DNA of 14,490 nucleotides. Origin: JAKBCQ01 sp021807585. GTDB lineage: Bacteria; Planctomycetota; Planctomycetia; Isosphaerales; Isosphaeraceae. This document shows positions 1 to 7,295 of the stretch, piece by piece. Position 1 is the first letter of the stretch, and each line of letters begins with the position of its first letter. Location: the NCBI GenBank assembly GCA_027325115.1, contig DAHWFG010000506.1, positions 1 to 14,490 on the forward strand. Direction: 5' to 3'. Below the pieces are notes generated by a model that was given only the letters and a program-made list of their open reading frames with translations, was not told where the DNA came from and did no database searches. The translations under genes were made by a program, and so were the position numbers.

Positions 1-524
1 TAATCCCTCATTTCTTCAATCGTCAGCGCCCCGACCGATTCGAGCGTCCCCAGCACGCTCCGGCCCAACGGATGAGGCGTGAAATGAAGCTCGCGAGCCG
101 CCTCGTAAGCGACAGACATCGCATTATCCATATACATCTTAATTTCTTCGAGAATCACCTGTTTCTCAACGTCGAAATCGGTCGCATCGAGCTTGGGCCG
201 CATGATGTCGGCCAAAACCTCAAAAGCGGGCGGCAGGTATTCGGGAAGGCTCGTAAAGTGATAGACCGTGTCTTCCTCGGAGGTTTGCGCGTTGTGCTTG
301 GCGCCGACTTTGTCGAAATCGCGGTTCACCGCGAGCGCATCGCGTTTGTCGCTCCCTTTAAACGCCATATGTTCAAGAAAGTGCGAAATCCCGGCGATCG
401 ACGGGGTCTCGTCGCGACTCCCCGTTTTGACGAAAAAACCCGCCGAGATCGATTGCGCATGATCGATTCGCTCGGCGATCACGTTCAATCCGTTGCTCAA
501 TTGCGTTTGATGAAACCGCGACAT
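1..524 (-). CDS. M16 family zinc peptidase, catalytic subunit (partial, C-terminus beyond window edge)
   Basis: This is the N-terminal 174 residues of an M16B (insulinase/processing-peptidase type) metallopeptidase; the gene runs off the left edge. The protein begins MSRFHQTQLSNGLNVIAER, a typical M16 start. The inverted zinc motif HFLEH lies at residues 48-52 (H48 and H52 ligands, E51 catalytic base). The third ligand is E126 or E127 in the segment VILEEIKMYMD. Family members are about 410-430 residues, so well over half is missing. Its ATG (524-522) directly follows the TGA of the upstream M16 gene with no spacer, so translation is probably coupled. Members of this family degrade or process peptides inside a clam-shell dimer. 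Here the partner is the inactive subunit encoded just upstream. The family is certain; the substrate is unknown, and I see no signal peptide at this start. Confidence 0.93.
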   Translation of the reverse strand, partial: MSRFHQTQLSNGLNVIAERIDHAQSISAGFFVKTGSRDETPSIAGISHFLEHMAFKGSDKRDALAVNRDFDKVGAKHNAQTSEEDTVYHFTSLPEYLPPAFEVLADIMRPKLDATDFDVEKQVILEEIKMYMDNAMSVAYEAARELHFTPHPLGRSVLGTLESVGALTIEEMRD

Positions 525-1772
525 TCAAGCCCCCTTCGTGATCGCGAGTGGTTTCGGTCCCAGCGTGAGGATCGTGGGATCGGCCGGCGGACGTCGGCTC
601 AGATATTCATTGATCGATTTCGCGCTCAGCCCGTCTAGCTTCGCCGCGATCTCGTCGAGCGGACGCACCCTCCCCAGGAAATACCAATCCGCTGTCATCG
701 CCGACGCGCGATTCATCGACGATTCTTGCTGCATGATCAGCGAACTTTTCAGCCCCGCCCGCATCATGTCGAGCTCGTGAGCCTCCACCCCCTCGCGATG
801 CAGCCGATCGATCTCGGCGAGCGTCACGTCGAGCGTCTGCTGCGCACGATCCGCCGCGGTCCCCGCGTGACACAACACCGCGGCGAAATTCTTATGCGTT
901 TCGTAGCTCGAACCCACCGAATAACAAAGCCCGCGCTTCTCTCTAACCTCGGTGAACAACCGCGCCGAAGCGAAACCCCCCAAGATCCCCACCGCGGCCC
1001 GAGCCTGATAATAATCGACGCTCGTCATCGTCTCGGTCGGATACGCGAGAGCAATCTGTATTTGATTCGTTTCGCGTGTGATATGATCGTGCTTTGGACC
1101 CGTACGCCGCTCGACGATCGCGTCTCCCTTTCCCGGCTTCCAATCGCCGAAGAGCGCCTCGACCTCGCCTTTCAGCCGCGGCCAATCGATCGCCCCCGCA
1201 ACACCCAGAATCGCCCCCTCGGGTCGATACCGAGCCTCAAAAAAACGACGCATATCTTCGCCCGTCGTCGACTCGACTCCTGCGAGCGATCCCGGCGCGG
1301 GGCGACCCCACGGATCGGGATAATGACGACGCCTCAACTCGTAAATCACCTTCGACCCGGGGTCGTCCTCGAGACTTTGGAGCGATTGCGCCGCGAGCGC
1401 GCGGATCGGCTCGATCTCGTCGTCGTCGAGCGTCGGCCGCAAAACGACGTCGGCGAAAATCGCAAGCGCGGGAAGCAAATTGCGACCGAGCGTGGCGCCC
1501 GAGACGCTTGTATGAACCGTGGACGCCGCCTCGCCGTGACTGACGCCGAGGTTATCCAGGTCGGTCAGAATCGCGCGGCTATCGCGGTCCCCCGCGCCCC
1601 GCGTGATCCATTCCGATAACATCGAGGCGAGCCCGCAACGATCCGCGGGCTCGTAAGCGGCCCCCGCCGGAATCAGTAGATTGAACGCCGCGGATTGAAC
1701 CCCCGGCATCGGATCGGCGAGTAACACCATACCATTGGAAAGTGTGTGAGCGTAAAGGATCGATTCGGTCAC
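525..1772 (-). CDS. M16 family peptidase, non-catalytic partner subunit
   Basis: From the GTG at 1772 this is a 415-residue protein, the normal length for an M16B subunit. Its N-terminus (ESILYAHTLSNGMVLLADPM) aligns with the partner's. Where the partner has the zinc motif HFLEH, this protein has SMLSE (residues 50-54), so it cannot bind zinc in the usual way. It keeps the C-terminal family signature GGFASARLFTEVREKRGLCY (266-284 region), including the conserved R277 and Y284 that contact substrate. This is the classic division of labour in heterodimeric bacterial M16 enzymes: one subunit supplies metal, the other the Arg/Tyr pair. The frame stays open to 2006, but the extra 78 residues are Arg-rich, unlike any M16 N-terminus, and the GTG has an AGGGG site 5 nt upstream. 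The TGA abuts the ATG of the catalytic subunit. Confidence 0.9.
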   Translation of the reverse strand: MTESILYAHTLSNGMVLLADPMPGVQSAAFNLLIPAGAAYEPADRCGLASMLSEWITRGAGDRDSRAILTDLDNLGVSHGEAASTVHTSVSGATLGRNLLPALAIFADVVLRPTLDDDEIEPIRALAAQSLQSLEDDPGSKVIYELRRRHYPDPWGRPAPGSLAGVESTTGEDMRRFFEARYRPEGAILGVAGAIDWPRLKGEVEALFGDWKPGKGDAIVERRTGPKHDHITRETNQIQIALAYPTETMTSVDYYQARAAVGILGGFASARLFTEVREKRGLCYSVGSSYETHKNFAAVLCHAGTAADRAQQTLDVTLAEIDRLHREGVEAHELDMMRAGLKSSLIMQQESSMNRASAMTADWYFLGRVRPLDEIAAKLDGLSAKSINEYLSRRPPADPTILTLGPKPLAITKGA

Positions 1773-1777
1773 TTTGT

Positions 1778-1782
1778 CCCCT
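1778..1782 (-). promoter_or_regulatory. Ribosome binding site deciding the GTG start of the M16 partner
   Basis: On the minus strand AGGGG is followed by ACAAA and then GTG at 1772-1770. The 5-nt spacing is workable, and no comparable site precedes the upstream ATG at 2006. Together with the family N-terminus starting here, this sets the start of the non-catalytic M16 subunit. Confidence 0.6.
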
Positions 1783-2369
1783 GTCGGTCTCGGTTTCAGC
1801 GGGTCGTAATGTGGCTGCGCGATCGTCGAGCCGAGCGCTCGGTTTTGATATCGCGTCTGGTCGTCGTTCGGTTCCCCCTCCCGCTTTTCACGTCGAATCA
1901 AGAGCGCGATTTTCGAGAGACGTTTATCGTTCCGCCGCCGCGCCGTTTCGTCAAGTGAACGCCCCGTCGCGGCCGATTCCGATCCCCGACGAGCGCCTCG
2001 CAACACGCGAAAGCGAGATTATACACGGCGCGAGCCGGCGAGGCAAAAATCGGGACGACGGATCAAGCCGATCAAATCGACCGTTCCAATCCAGCGCGAA
2101 ACCCGCGGGATCGACCGAGCGCCCTTCCCATACCGGCGCGCCGGCTTTTCAAGTCGTTCGCCGGCGAATCACGATCGTGCGACCATGCGGATCGTTGAAC
2201 GGATCGCCATGGCGAATCGGCGCACCTTTGTGCTTCTCCGGCGTATTCATCCGTGACGGAGAACAACCGTCGTAACGGCTTGCCGATCCCGCGTCGCCGG
2301 TTGGGACGGCGCCGTAACTCTCGGATTGAACATTCCGATATCAAACTTTCTTAATCAAATGAATCGCCG

Positions 2370-2432
2370 TTTATACAATATATAAATATATATTTAATAT
2401 TTTATAAAATTAACATAATTATTGATTGCAAA
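2370..2432. other. AT-rich island with two perfect palindromes
   Basis: About 60 of 63 bases are A or T in otherwise GC-rich DNA. It contains the 14-bp palindrome TAAATATATATTTA (2383-2396) and the 12-bp palindrome ATTTTATAAAAT (2399-2410). It lies about 125 bp beyond the vsr stop and 600 bp upstream of the M16 start. It could be an easily melted or curved element, a nucleoid-protein binding site, or a remnant junction of transferred DNA. The composition is seen directly; no function is assigned. Confidence 0.6.
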
Positions 2433-2556
2433 TTGAAACTCGCGTCGCCTTACCGAGTTCGACCCGAAGCGAGCTTCCGGATTGCGTCACTCAAACTTGG
2501 GCGATCTTGGTTGAAAGCGCTCTCGCGGAGAAACGCGCGAACCTCGAACGTCGGAA

Positions 2557-3033
2557 TCAAGACGTTTCCGCGCGGATCGATTCGGCCCGGCTGAGAACGC
2601 TTCGAGAGCGATCGATCAGCTCGTTGAGTACGCGTTTTGGAGGAACTTTGCCGCGGAATCGGCATTCCCAAACGGTGTAAACCGCGATTCCCTGGTTGCG
2701 CAGCAGCCTTGCCACGCGGCGGTCGCGGCGTCTGTTTTTTTCGATCTTGGCGTTCCAGAATTCGGCGTTCGCTTTGGGTCTAACGACGCCGCGACGACAT
2801 TTGTCGTGTCCATGCCAAAAGCAGCCGTGAATGAAGACGGCGACTCCGATCGATGCGAAGTAAAAATCGGGCTTGCCCGGGATGTCGGCGGGATTGCGGG
2901 TGAATTCGAGCGCGAGGGGCTCGATCGCCGCGGCGAACCGTTCCTCGGGCTTCGTGTTCGTCGATTTGACCGAGCGCATAATCCGCGAACGCTCGCTTTT
3001 TGAGAACATATCTGTTGATGTGCGCTTATTCAT
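2557..3033 (-). CDS. vsr: Very short patch repair (Vsr) DNA mismatch endonuclease
   Basis: This 158-residue protein matches the Vsr family along its length (family about 130-160). Vsr nicks DNA 5' of the T in a T:G mismatch left when 5-methylcytosine deaminates. Visible hallmarks: SRIMRSVKSTNTKPE near the start; IPGKPDF with the catalytic metal ligand D56; IHGCFWHGHDKC with H69 and H74 (catalytic histidines) and the zinc ligands C71, H76 and C79; the W-N-Aki-eKN-RRD segment (93-104); and WEC with zinc ligand C124. The final Cys of the HGHDKC cluster is one residue later than in the E. coli enzyme, and E. coli Thr63 is Ile68 here. All key residues are present, so it should be active. No cytosine-5 methyltransferase lies nearby, so its partner is elsewhere or lost. 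M9 (MFSKSER) is an alternative start; neither start has a clear ribosome site. It is 94 bp downstream of the TPR-like gene. Confidence 0.93.
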   Translation of the reverse strand: MNKRTSTDMFSKSERSRIMRSVKSTNTKPEERFAAAIEPLALEFTRNPADIPGKPDFYFASIGVAVFIHGCFWHGHDKCRRGVVRPKANAEFWNAKIEKNRRRDRRVARLLRNQGIAVYTVWECRFRGKVPPKRVLNELIDRSRSVLSRAESIRAETS

Positions 3034-3127
3034 GATATTTCATACGTCGGTGATCGATCGACTTCGGGAGAATCTGCGGTTTCGGTTCCCAGGAATCGGA
3101 ATTGGGGATGTTCGCGAATCATGAGGA

Positions 3128-5617
3128 TTAATCGGCGTCGGAGACTCGCCGGCGGAGGCGTTCAAATCGCGCCGGCATTTCGCCGCCGCCGAGATCGGGG
3201 TGAAGGACCGAGGTTGCGTCGACGATGCGTTTGGCGAGTTCGGGGCGTCCCGAACGGTAAACGCACGTCGCCTCGCCGAGCCTCGCCTGGAACCAGACGA
3301 GTGAGCCCGTGGGGGCTCGACGGGCGCGAGCCTGATGCGCCGCGGCGGCGAGCGCATAATCATCCAAAAGCGCCAGAGCCTCGGCGTAATCGTGCAGCAG
3401 CCGCGTGGGGATTCGATCCACTTTCAGCTCTTTAACCGGAACGATCGCCCGCCGCGCTTTGGAATAATCGCCCATAAAGACAAACATCCGCGTTAAGCGG
3501 ATCGACGCCTCGACGCTCTGAGCGGGATTCTTCGCGCCGGCATCGATTTTCTTGAAGATATCTGTTAATACAATCGATTCCACGTGCGCCACGGCGCGAC
3601 GTTTGATCACGGTTTCGGCGAATCGCGCCGCCTGATCCAGCAACCCCGCGGTTTCAAGGATCGCTTCGACCGGGTCGATCGTCGCCGATTCGCGTGCGAA
3701 CCGCTCGGCCTCGTCGTACCGCGCCAGCTTGGCGAGCGGAACGATCCCCAGCCGCCGCGCCCGATCACGCAGTTTTTCGTCCCCCGCGAGGAGCGAAACG
3801 CGATCGCATCGAGCCCTCGCCGAATCGTCGTCGTCGATTCCCGGGACGATCTCGAGCCGCGCCAGCACAAGCTCAAGGAGCGACGAGCGATCGGGAGAAT
3901 CGCCGAAACGCTTCAATTCACGCACCAGCATGCTACGTTGTTTAAGAAATCTTTCTTTTAAAGCAGATCGATCGCCGTTGATTCGTTGATTTTCGATTTC
4001 GTCGAGGCCGATCTCGGCGATCGCCAGCCGCGCTTCGAGCCTTCGGCTATCGGCGGGAGCGATCGCCTCGTAAAGCTTGAGAGCCTCGGCCTTGTTCCCG
4101 CGTTGTTCCTCAAATCGAGCCAGCAAAATCCTCGCCTCGCCGATCTCGGGATCATCGGGGAACGAATCGACCTGATTTTTAAGTGCATGAATATATGCAT
4201 CTTCAGAGGCCCATCGAGCGTTTGTTTCGACCCCCCGGCCGAGCGCCAAGGCGCGCATCATCCCCGCCTTGGGTCGGAGCGGTCCCGCGCCCCGATCGGC
4301 GACGATTCGCTCGAACAAATGAGCCGCTTCCATAAACTCCTGATTTTGAAACGCAATTCCCCCCGCACGGAACAGATATCGAGCCCCGTTTTTGTTCCCC
4401 TCTCGAATCGCGTCGATCTCGGCGGCTTTGATCTCAAGATCGATCGCGCGTTTGGGCTCTCCCAAAATCCGTTTTCCCTCGGCGAGCGCATCCCAGGCCG
4501 ATGCGGGCCCGGAACGCTCGGGTTCGTCGATCGCGCGAGCGAGCGCGATCAAAGCGAGCCGCGAATCCGCCGATCCCTTCGCGCGCAATCGCTCGATCCT
4601 CACAAAAAGATCATCCTGAGCTTTCTTTTTGATATCTAGATTTTTTGCCGAATCGAGCTCGGCGAGCCGCGTCGATACCGCGAGTCGATCCTTCATTCCC
4701 GAATCGATCGCCGCCGAATCGAGTTCCTTAATCGCGAATTCATATGTTTTTTTGGCGATAGCGAGCGCAACCCGCGTTTCGATCAGCCGTTCGACCGGAG
4801 GCGCGGGAACGGCTCGGTTCGCCGCGGCGAGCGCCGCCTCGGCGTGATCCAATCGACCCAGGCGAATCATCAGCCGCGCCTTCAACTCCTCAACATAAGC
4901 GATCATCGACGGATCGTCGAAGCGAATATCCAGAGCAGTGAGCGCTTTTTGTATGTTCAAATCGGATTTCGCCTTGGGATCGGAATCGAGGGCTCGATCG
5001 AGATCGGCGATCGCAAGCGCGTAGCGGTAACGGACGTTTCGAGCGAGGGAATCGCGATCGCGGGGGATCTCGGCGAGCAACGGCTCGAGCCGCTTGATCG
5101 AATCGTCGTAAGCCGCGATCGCGTCGGCGAGGGCGCCGCGATCGGTCGGTTCAAGCGATGCCCGCGTGGACGACGAATTCGCCTCCGCCCAGCGAAACAC
5201 GGCGCTCCGCAGCCGAACCTGACGCGCATCGGGATCGTTCGGTCGGCTCTTCGTATAAGCGTCGAGCGATCGAACCGCCTCGCGAAACAACGCCCGTCGC
5301 GCCTCGGAATTTGTCGCCGCCTCCGCGGCGTGATCGAATTCCTCGGCGAGCTCGACGATTAAATCGCGCCGATCCGAATCCGAAACCGAACTCGAACGCA
5401 ATCGCTTGTTGATATAATCGATCCGCGTTCGAAACTCGTCGCGCTCGGGCTCGGCCGCGGATTGAGCGATTTGAGGACGCACCAAAAGCGAGAGCGCCGC
5501 GACTTGGCCGATGATCGCCGCAGTCGCGATCAGAACCGCCGCGATCGATCGTCGTATGTCGATCGATCGCGGGTTCGTCGGGTCGATCATCGCTTGACGT
5601 TCGCAGGTCACGATCAA
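3128..5617 (-). CDS. Membrane-anchored tetratricopeptide-like repeat protein, function unknown
   Basis: The protein is about 820-829 residues. A single hydrophobic segment at about residues 24-46 (SIAAVLIATAAIIGQVAALS) follows IRRS, suggesting a signal anchor with the rest outside the cytoplasm. The remainder is almost wholly helical, with repeated Ala/Leu/Arg patterns such as ARILLARFEEQRGNKAEALKLYEAIA and YSKARRAIVPVKEL, typical of degenerate TPR solenoids used as protein-binding scaffolds. No catalytic motif is visible. The start is uncertain: TTG at 5617 follows GGGGAG by 4 nt, GTG at 5611 follows it by 10 nt, and ATG at 5590 has no ribosome site but begins a tidier N-terminus. It lies 51 bp downstream of the transporter gene on the same strand, so the two may be co-transcribed. 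It is dense in CGATCG (about 21 copies). Similar large helical repeat proteins are common in Planctomycetes. Confidence 0.75.
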   Translation of the reverse strand: MIVTCERQAMIDPTNPRSIDIRRSIAAVLIATAAIIGQVAALSLLVRPQIAQSAAEPERDEFRTRIDYINKRLRSSSVSDSDRRDLIVELAEEFDHAAEAATNSEARRALFREAVRSLDAYTKSRPNDPDARQVRLRSAVFRWAEANSSSTRASLEPTDRGALADAIAAYDDSIKRLEPLLAEIPRDRDSLARNVRYRYALAIADLDRALDSDPKAKSDLNIQKALTALDIRFDDPSMIAYVEELKARLMIRLGRLDHAEAALAAANRAVPAPPVERLIETRVALAIAKKTYEFAIKELDSAAIDSGMKDRLAVSTRLAELDSAKNLDIKKKAQDDLFVRIERLRAKGSADSRLALIALARAIDEPERSGPASAWDALAEGKRILGEPKRAIDLEIKAAEIDAIREGNKNGARYLFRAGGIAFQNQEFMEAAHLFERIVADRGAGPLRPKAGMMRALALGRGVETNARWASEDAYIHALKNQVDSFPDDPEIGEARILLARFEEQRGNKAEALKLYEAIAPADSRRLEARLAIAEIGLDEIENQRINGDRSALKERFLKQRSMLVRELKRFGDSPDRSSLLELVLARLEIVPGIDDDDSARARCDRVSLLAGDEKLRDRARRLGIVPLAKLARYDEAERFARESATIDPVEAILETAGLLDQAARFAETVIKRRAVAHVESIVLTDIFKKIDAGAKNPAQSVEASIRLTRMFVFMGDYSKARRAIVPVKELKVDRIPTRLLHDYAEALALLDDYALAAAAHQARARRAPTGSLVWFQARLGEATCVYRSGRPELAKRIVDATSVLHPDLGGGEMPARFERLRRRVSDAD

Positions 5618-5668
5618 TTATCTCCCCGCGCAACATATGCGACGATCTTGATCCCTCCGCGCCTCGCG

Positions 5669-6934
5669 TTAGGCCGCCCCCTCGGCGTGCGCCTTTTTGG
5701 TCGCGATCGTTTCCTCACGGAACAAAAACGCGAACGCAAGGATGCATAGGATCGTCAGTACGAACGGGCCGATCCAAATTTTACTCCAATCATGCGGGAA
5801 CATCGACCGCAACCGGCCGCTGAGGATGCTTCCCACAATCGTCCCCAGTCCGTACACCACGAACACCAGCAGGTTCTGAGCCGAAGCCTTGATGTCGCTC
5901 GATGCAGCCCGATCCACATACATTTGCGCGACGACGAAAAAGAAGCCGAAGGCGAAACCGTGCAGGCCGATCGTTGAAATCATCAGCCACCACGGCTTGC
6001 CGATCGTCGACAGCCCGAACCGAAGAGCCCAAGCCCCCGCGCCGATCAACATCGTGTTCTTCACGCCGAACTTCTCAACCGCGAGCGGGACGATCGCCAT
6101 CAGAGCGAACTCGGCCACTTGCCCAAGCGTCATAAAAGAAACAATCTCTTTTTGATCGGTTCCGATATCTCCCAAAAAGAAGTTCTCGCAGCCGAAATAA
6201 AACGCGAGCATGATGCCGACGAGCCCCGTGATCGTCACCAGCACCGCGAACGATCGATTGCGCATCAGTTCCAGACTTTCAAGAATCGCCGACCGTTTAT
6301 CAATCGGGTCGGTCGATTTCATCGGCACGGGGGGAGTGTGCGGCAACCAGAAACAATACACGCCGTAAATCAAAGAAAAGAGCCCCGCGAGCCTTAAACA
6401 ATCGCGGAACGCGGGCTTCCCGATCCACGCGATCGAATAAATCGAATTAAAAAACGGCTTGTCGGCGCTTTTGTAATACTGCGTGAGAAAAAGACCCGCC
6501 GCGATCCAGCCGATCGTCCCCCACAACCGAATCCCTGGAAACCGCGTTTGATTCTCCTCGCCGATCGAGCGAAACGCGATCGAATTCGAAAGCCCCATTG
6601 AAGGCATATATAAGTTACAATAGATGAAAAGAAGCGTAAACAGCGGCCAAAACGATTTGGTATATGCCGACGCGATCAAAAGAACCCCGCCGAATAGATG
6701 GCAAAACGCCATCACCTTTTCGGTCGAGAAGAAGCGATCGGCGAGCTGGCCGACGACGATCGGCCCGATGATCGCGCCGAAACCGTACACGGTGTAAATC
6801 CATCCTTGTACATCGGCGCTCAGTCCGATTCCCCCTTTATCAAGAAATTGAACGAGCCCCGGAAGCCAGAGTCCCCAGACGAAATACTGGAGAAACATCA
6901 TCACCGAGAGTTTGATCCGCAGGGACAAGGCCAT
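5669..6934 (-). CDS. MFS transporter of the nucleoside:H+ symporter (NupG/XapB-like) family
   Basis: This is a 421-residue integral membrane protein with about 12 hydrophobic segments, the usual length of the NHS family (E. coli NupG is about 418). The opening resembles NupG: LRIKLSVMMFLQYFVWGLWLPGL, then GWIYTVYGFGAIIGPIVVGQLADRFFSTEKV, YMPSMGLSNSIAFR and FPGIRLWGTIGWIAAG, all positions conserved in that family. The ATG at 6934 has GGAG 7 nt upstream. Known NHS members import nucleosides with protons. Many planctomycete paralogues sit beside sugar-catabolism genes, and here the gene is divergent from a protein with a 3-keto-glycoside hydrolase domain. A sugar or glycoside substrate is therefore as likely as a nucleoside. 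The family is well supported; the substrate is inference. Confidence 0.88.
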   Translation of the reverse strand: MALSLRIKLSVMMFLQYFVWGLWLPGLVQFLDKGGIGLSADVQGWIYTVYGFGAIIGPIVVGQLADRFFSTEKVMAFCHLFGGVLLIASAYTKSFWPLFTLLFIYCNLYMPSMGLSNSIAFRSIGEENQTRFPGIRLWGTIGWIAAGLFLTQYYKSADKPFFNSIYSIAWIGKPAFRDCLRLAGLFSLIYGVYCFWLPHTPPVPMKSTDPIDKRSAILESLELMRNRSFAVLVTITGLVGIMLAFYFGCENFFLGDIGTDQKEIVSFMTLGQVAEFALMAIVPLAVEKFGVKNTMLIGAGAWALRFGLSTIGKPWWLMISTIGLHGFAFGFFFVVAQMYVDRAASSDIKASAQNLLVFVVYGLGTIVGSILSGRLRSMFPHDWSKIWIGPFVLTILCILAFAFLFREETIATKKAHAEGAA

Positions 6935-7295
6935 TATCGGGCTCCGATCGTTGCTTGACGTCGAAAAGACAAGGGGCGGGTGGGATTCGTCGACGCGGCG
7001 CCGACGCGGCAGTTAGCGTAACCGGCGATCGACGCGTCGCCAACGGGGGACTGCGCCGAAGTGTGAGCGAAATGTATGCTTTTGAGAGTTGAAGTCATCC
7101 CGGAATCGCGGGCGTTCGTCTCGATCGGCGGCTTCACTATTCGGTTGAGATCACCGAACAATCGATTTCTCTTTGACGATCGATTAAGATCGATCATCCG
7201 GGTCGAAGATCGCCGATCGTCTCGATCGGCCGATTGTTCTTACCGCTACGTACCGCACGCACTCCACCCTCCCCGCTAACGGTGGTTTATAACCG
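6935..7295. promoter_or_regulatory. Divergent intergenic control region between the transporter and the PVC haem protein
   Basis: These 361 bp separate two divergent starts and must hold both promoters; I cannot name convincing -35/-10 pairs. Six CGATCG palindromes fall here, one per 60 bp, the highest density in the window. This shows that the motif is not a by-product of codon choice. A 9-bp inverted repeat, GAACAATCG at 7156-7164 and CGATTGTTC at 7231-7239, encloses 66 bp holding three of the CGATCG sites. It could be an operator pair, but chance is possible given the biased sequence. Confidence 0.45.

Larger units (their letters stand above)
1773..2556. other. 784-bp gene-free stretch between vsr and the M16 operon
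   Basis: No reading frame here gives a protein I can recognise. The longer frames are Arg/Ser-rich, have no family motif and overlap each other on both strands. The stretch presumably carries the M16 operon promoter and the 3' end of the vsr transcript. Its one clear feature is the AT-rich island described separately. Only two CGATCG sites occur here (near 1826 and 2172), fewer than in most of the window. Confidence 0.55.

Noticed and set aside
726..1619. Plus-strand open frame of 297 codons
   Set aside because: It lies antisense to the well-supported M16 partner gene and its translation is Arg-rich without family motifs.
1773..2006. N-terminal extension of the M16 partner subunit to an ATG at 2006
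   Set aside because: The added 78 residues are Arg/Ser-rich and unlike any M16 N-terminus; the family start and a ribosome site coincide at the GTG at 1772.
2072..2344. Minus-strand 90-codon frame in the gap between vsr and the M16 genes
   Set aside because: Arg-rich, no motif, no ribosome site, and overlapped by equally plausible plus-strand frames; treated as non-coding.
2370..2432. AT-rich island as a replication origin
   Set aside because: No DnaA-box cluster, iterons or replication genes nearby; AT richness alone is not enough.
7281..7293. TTTATAAC before the PVC haem gene as a -10 box
   Set aside because: It ends only 2-3 nt before the ATG, leaving no room for a transcription start and leader.
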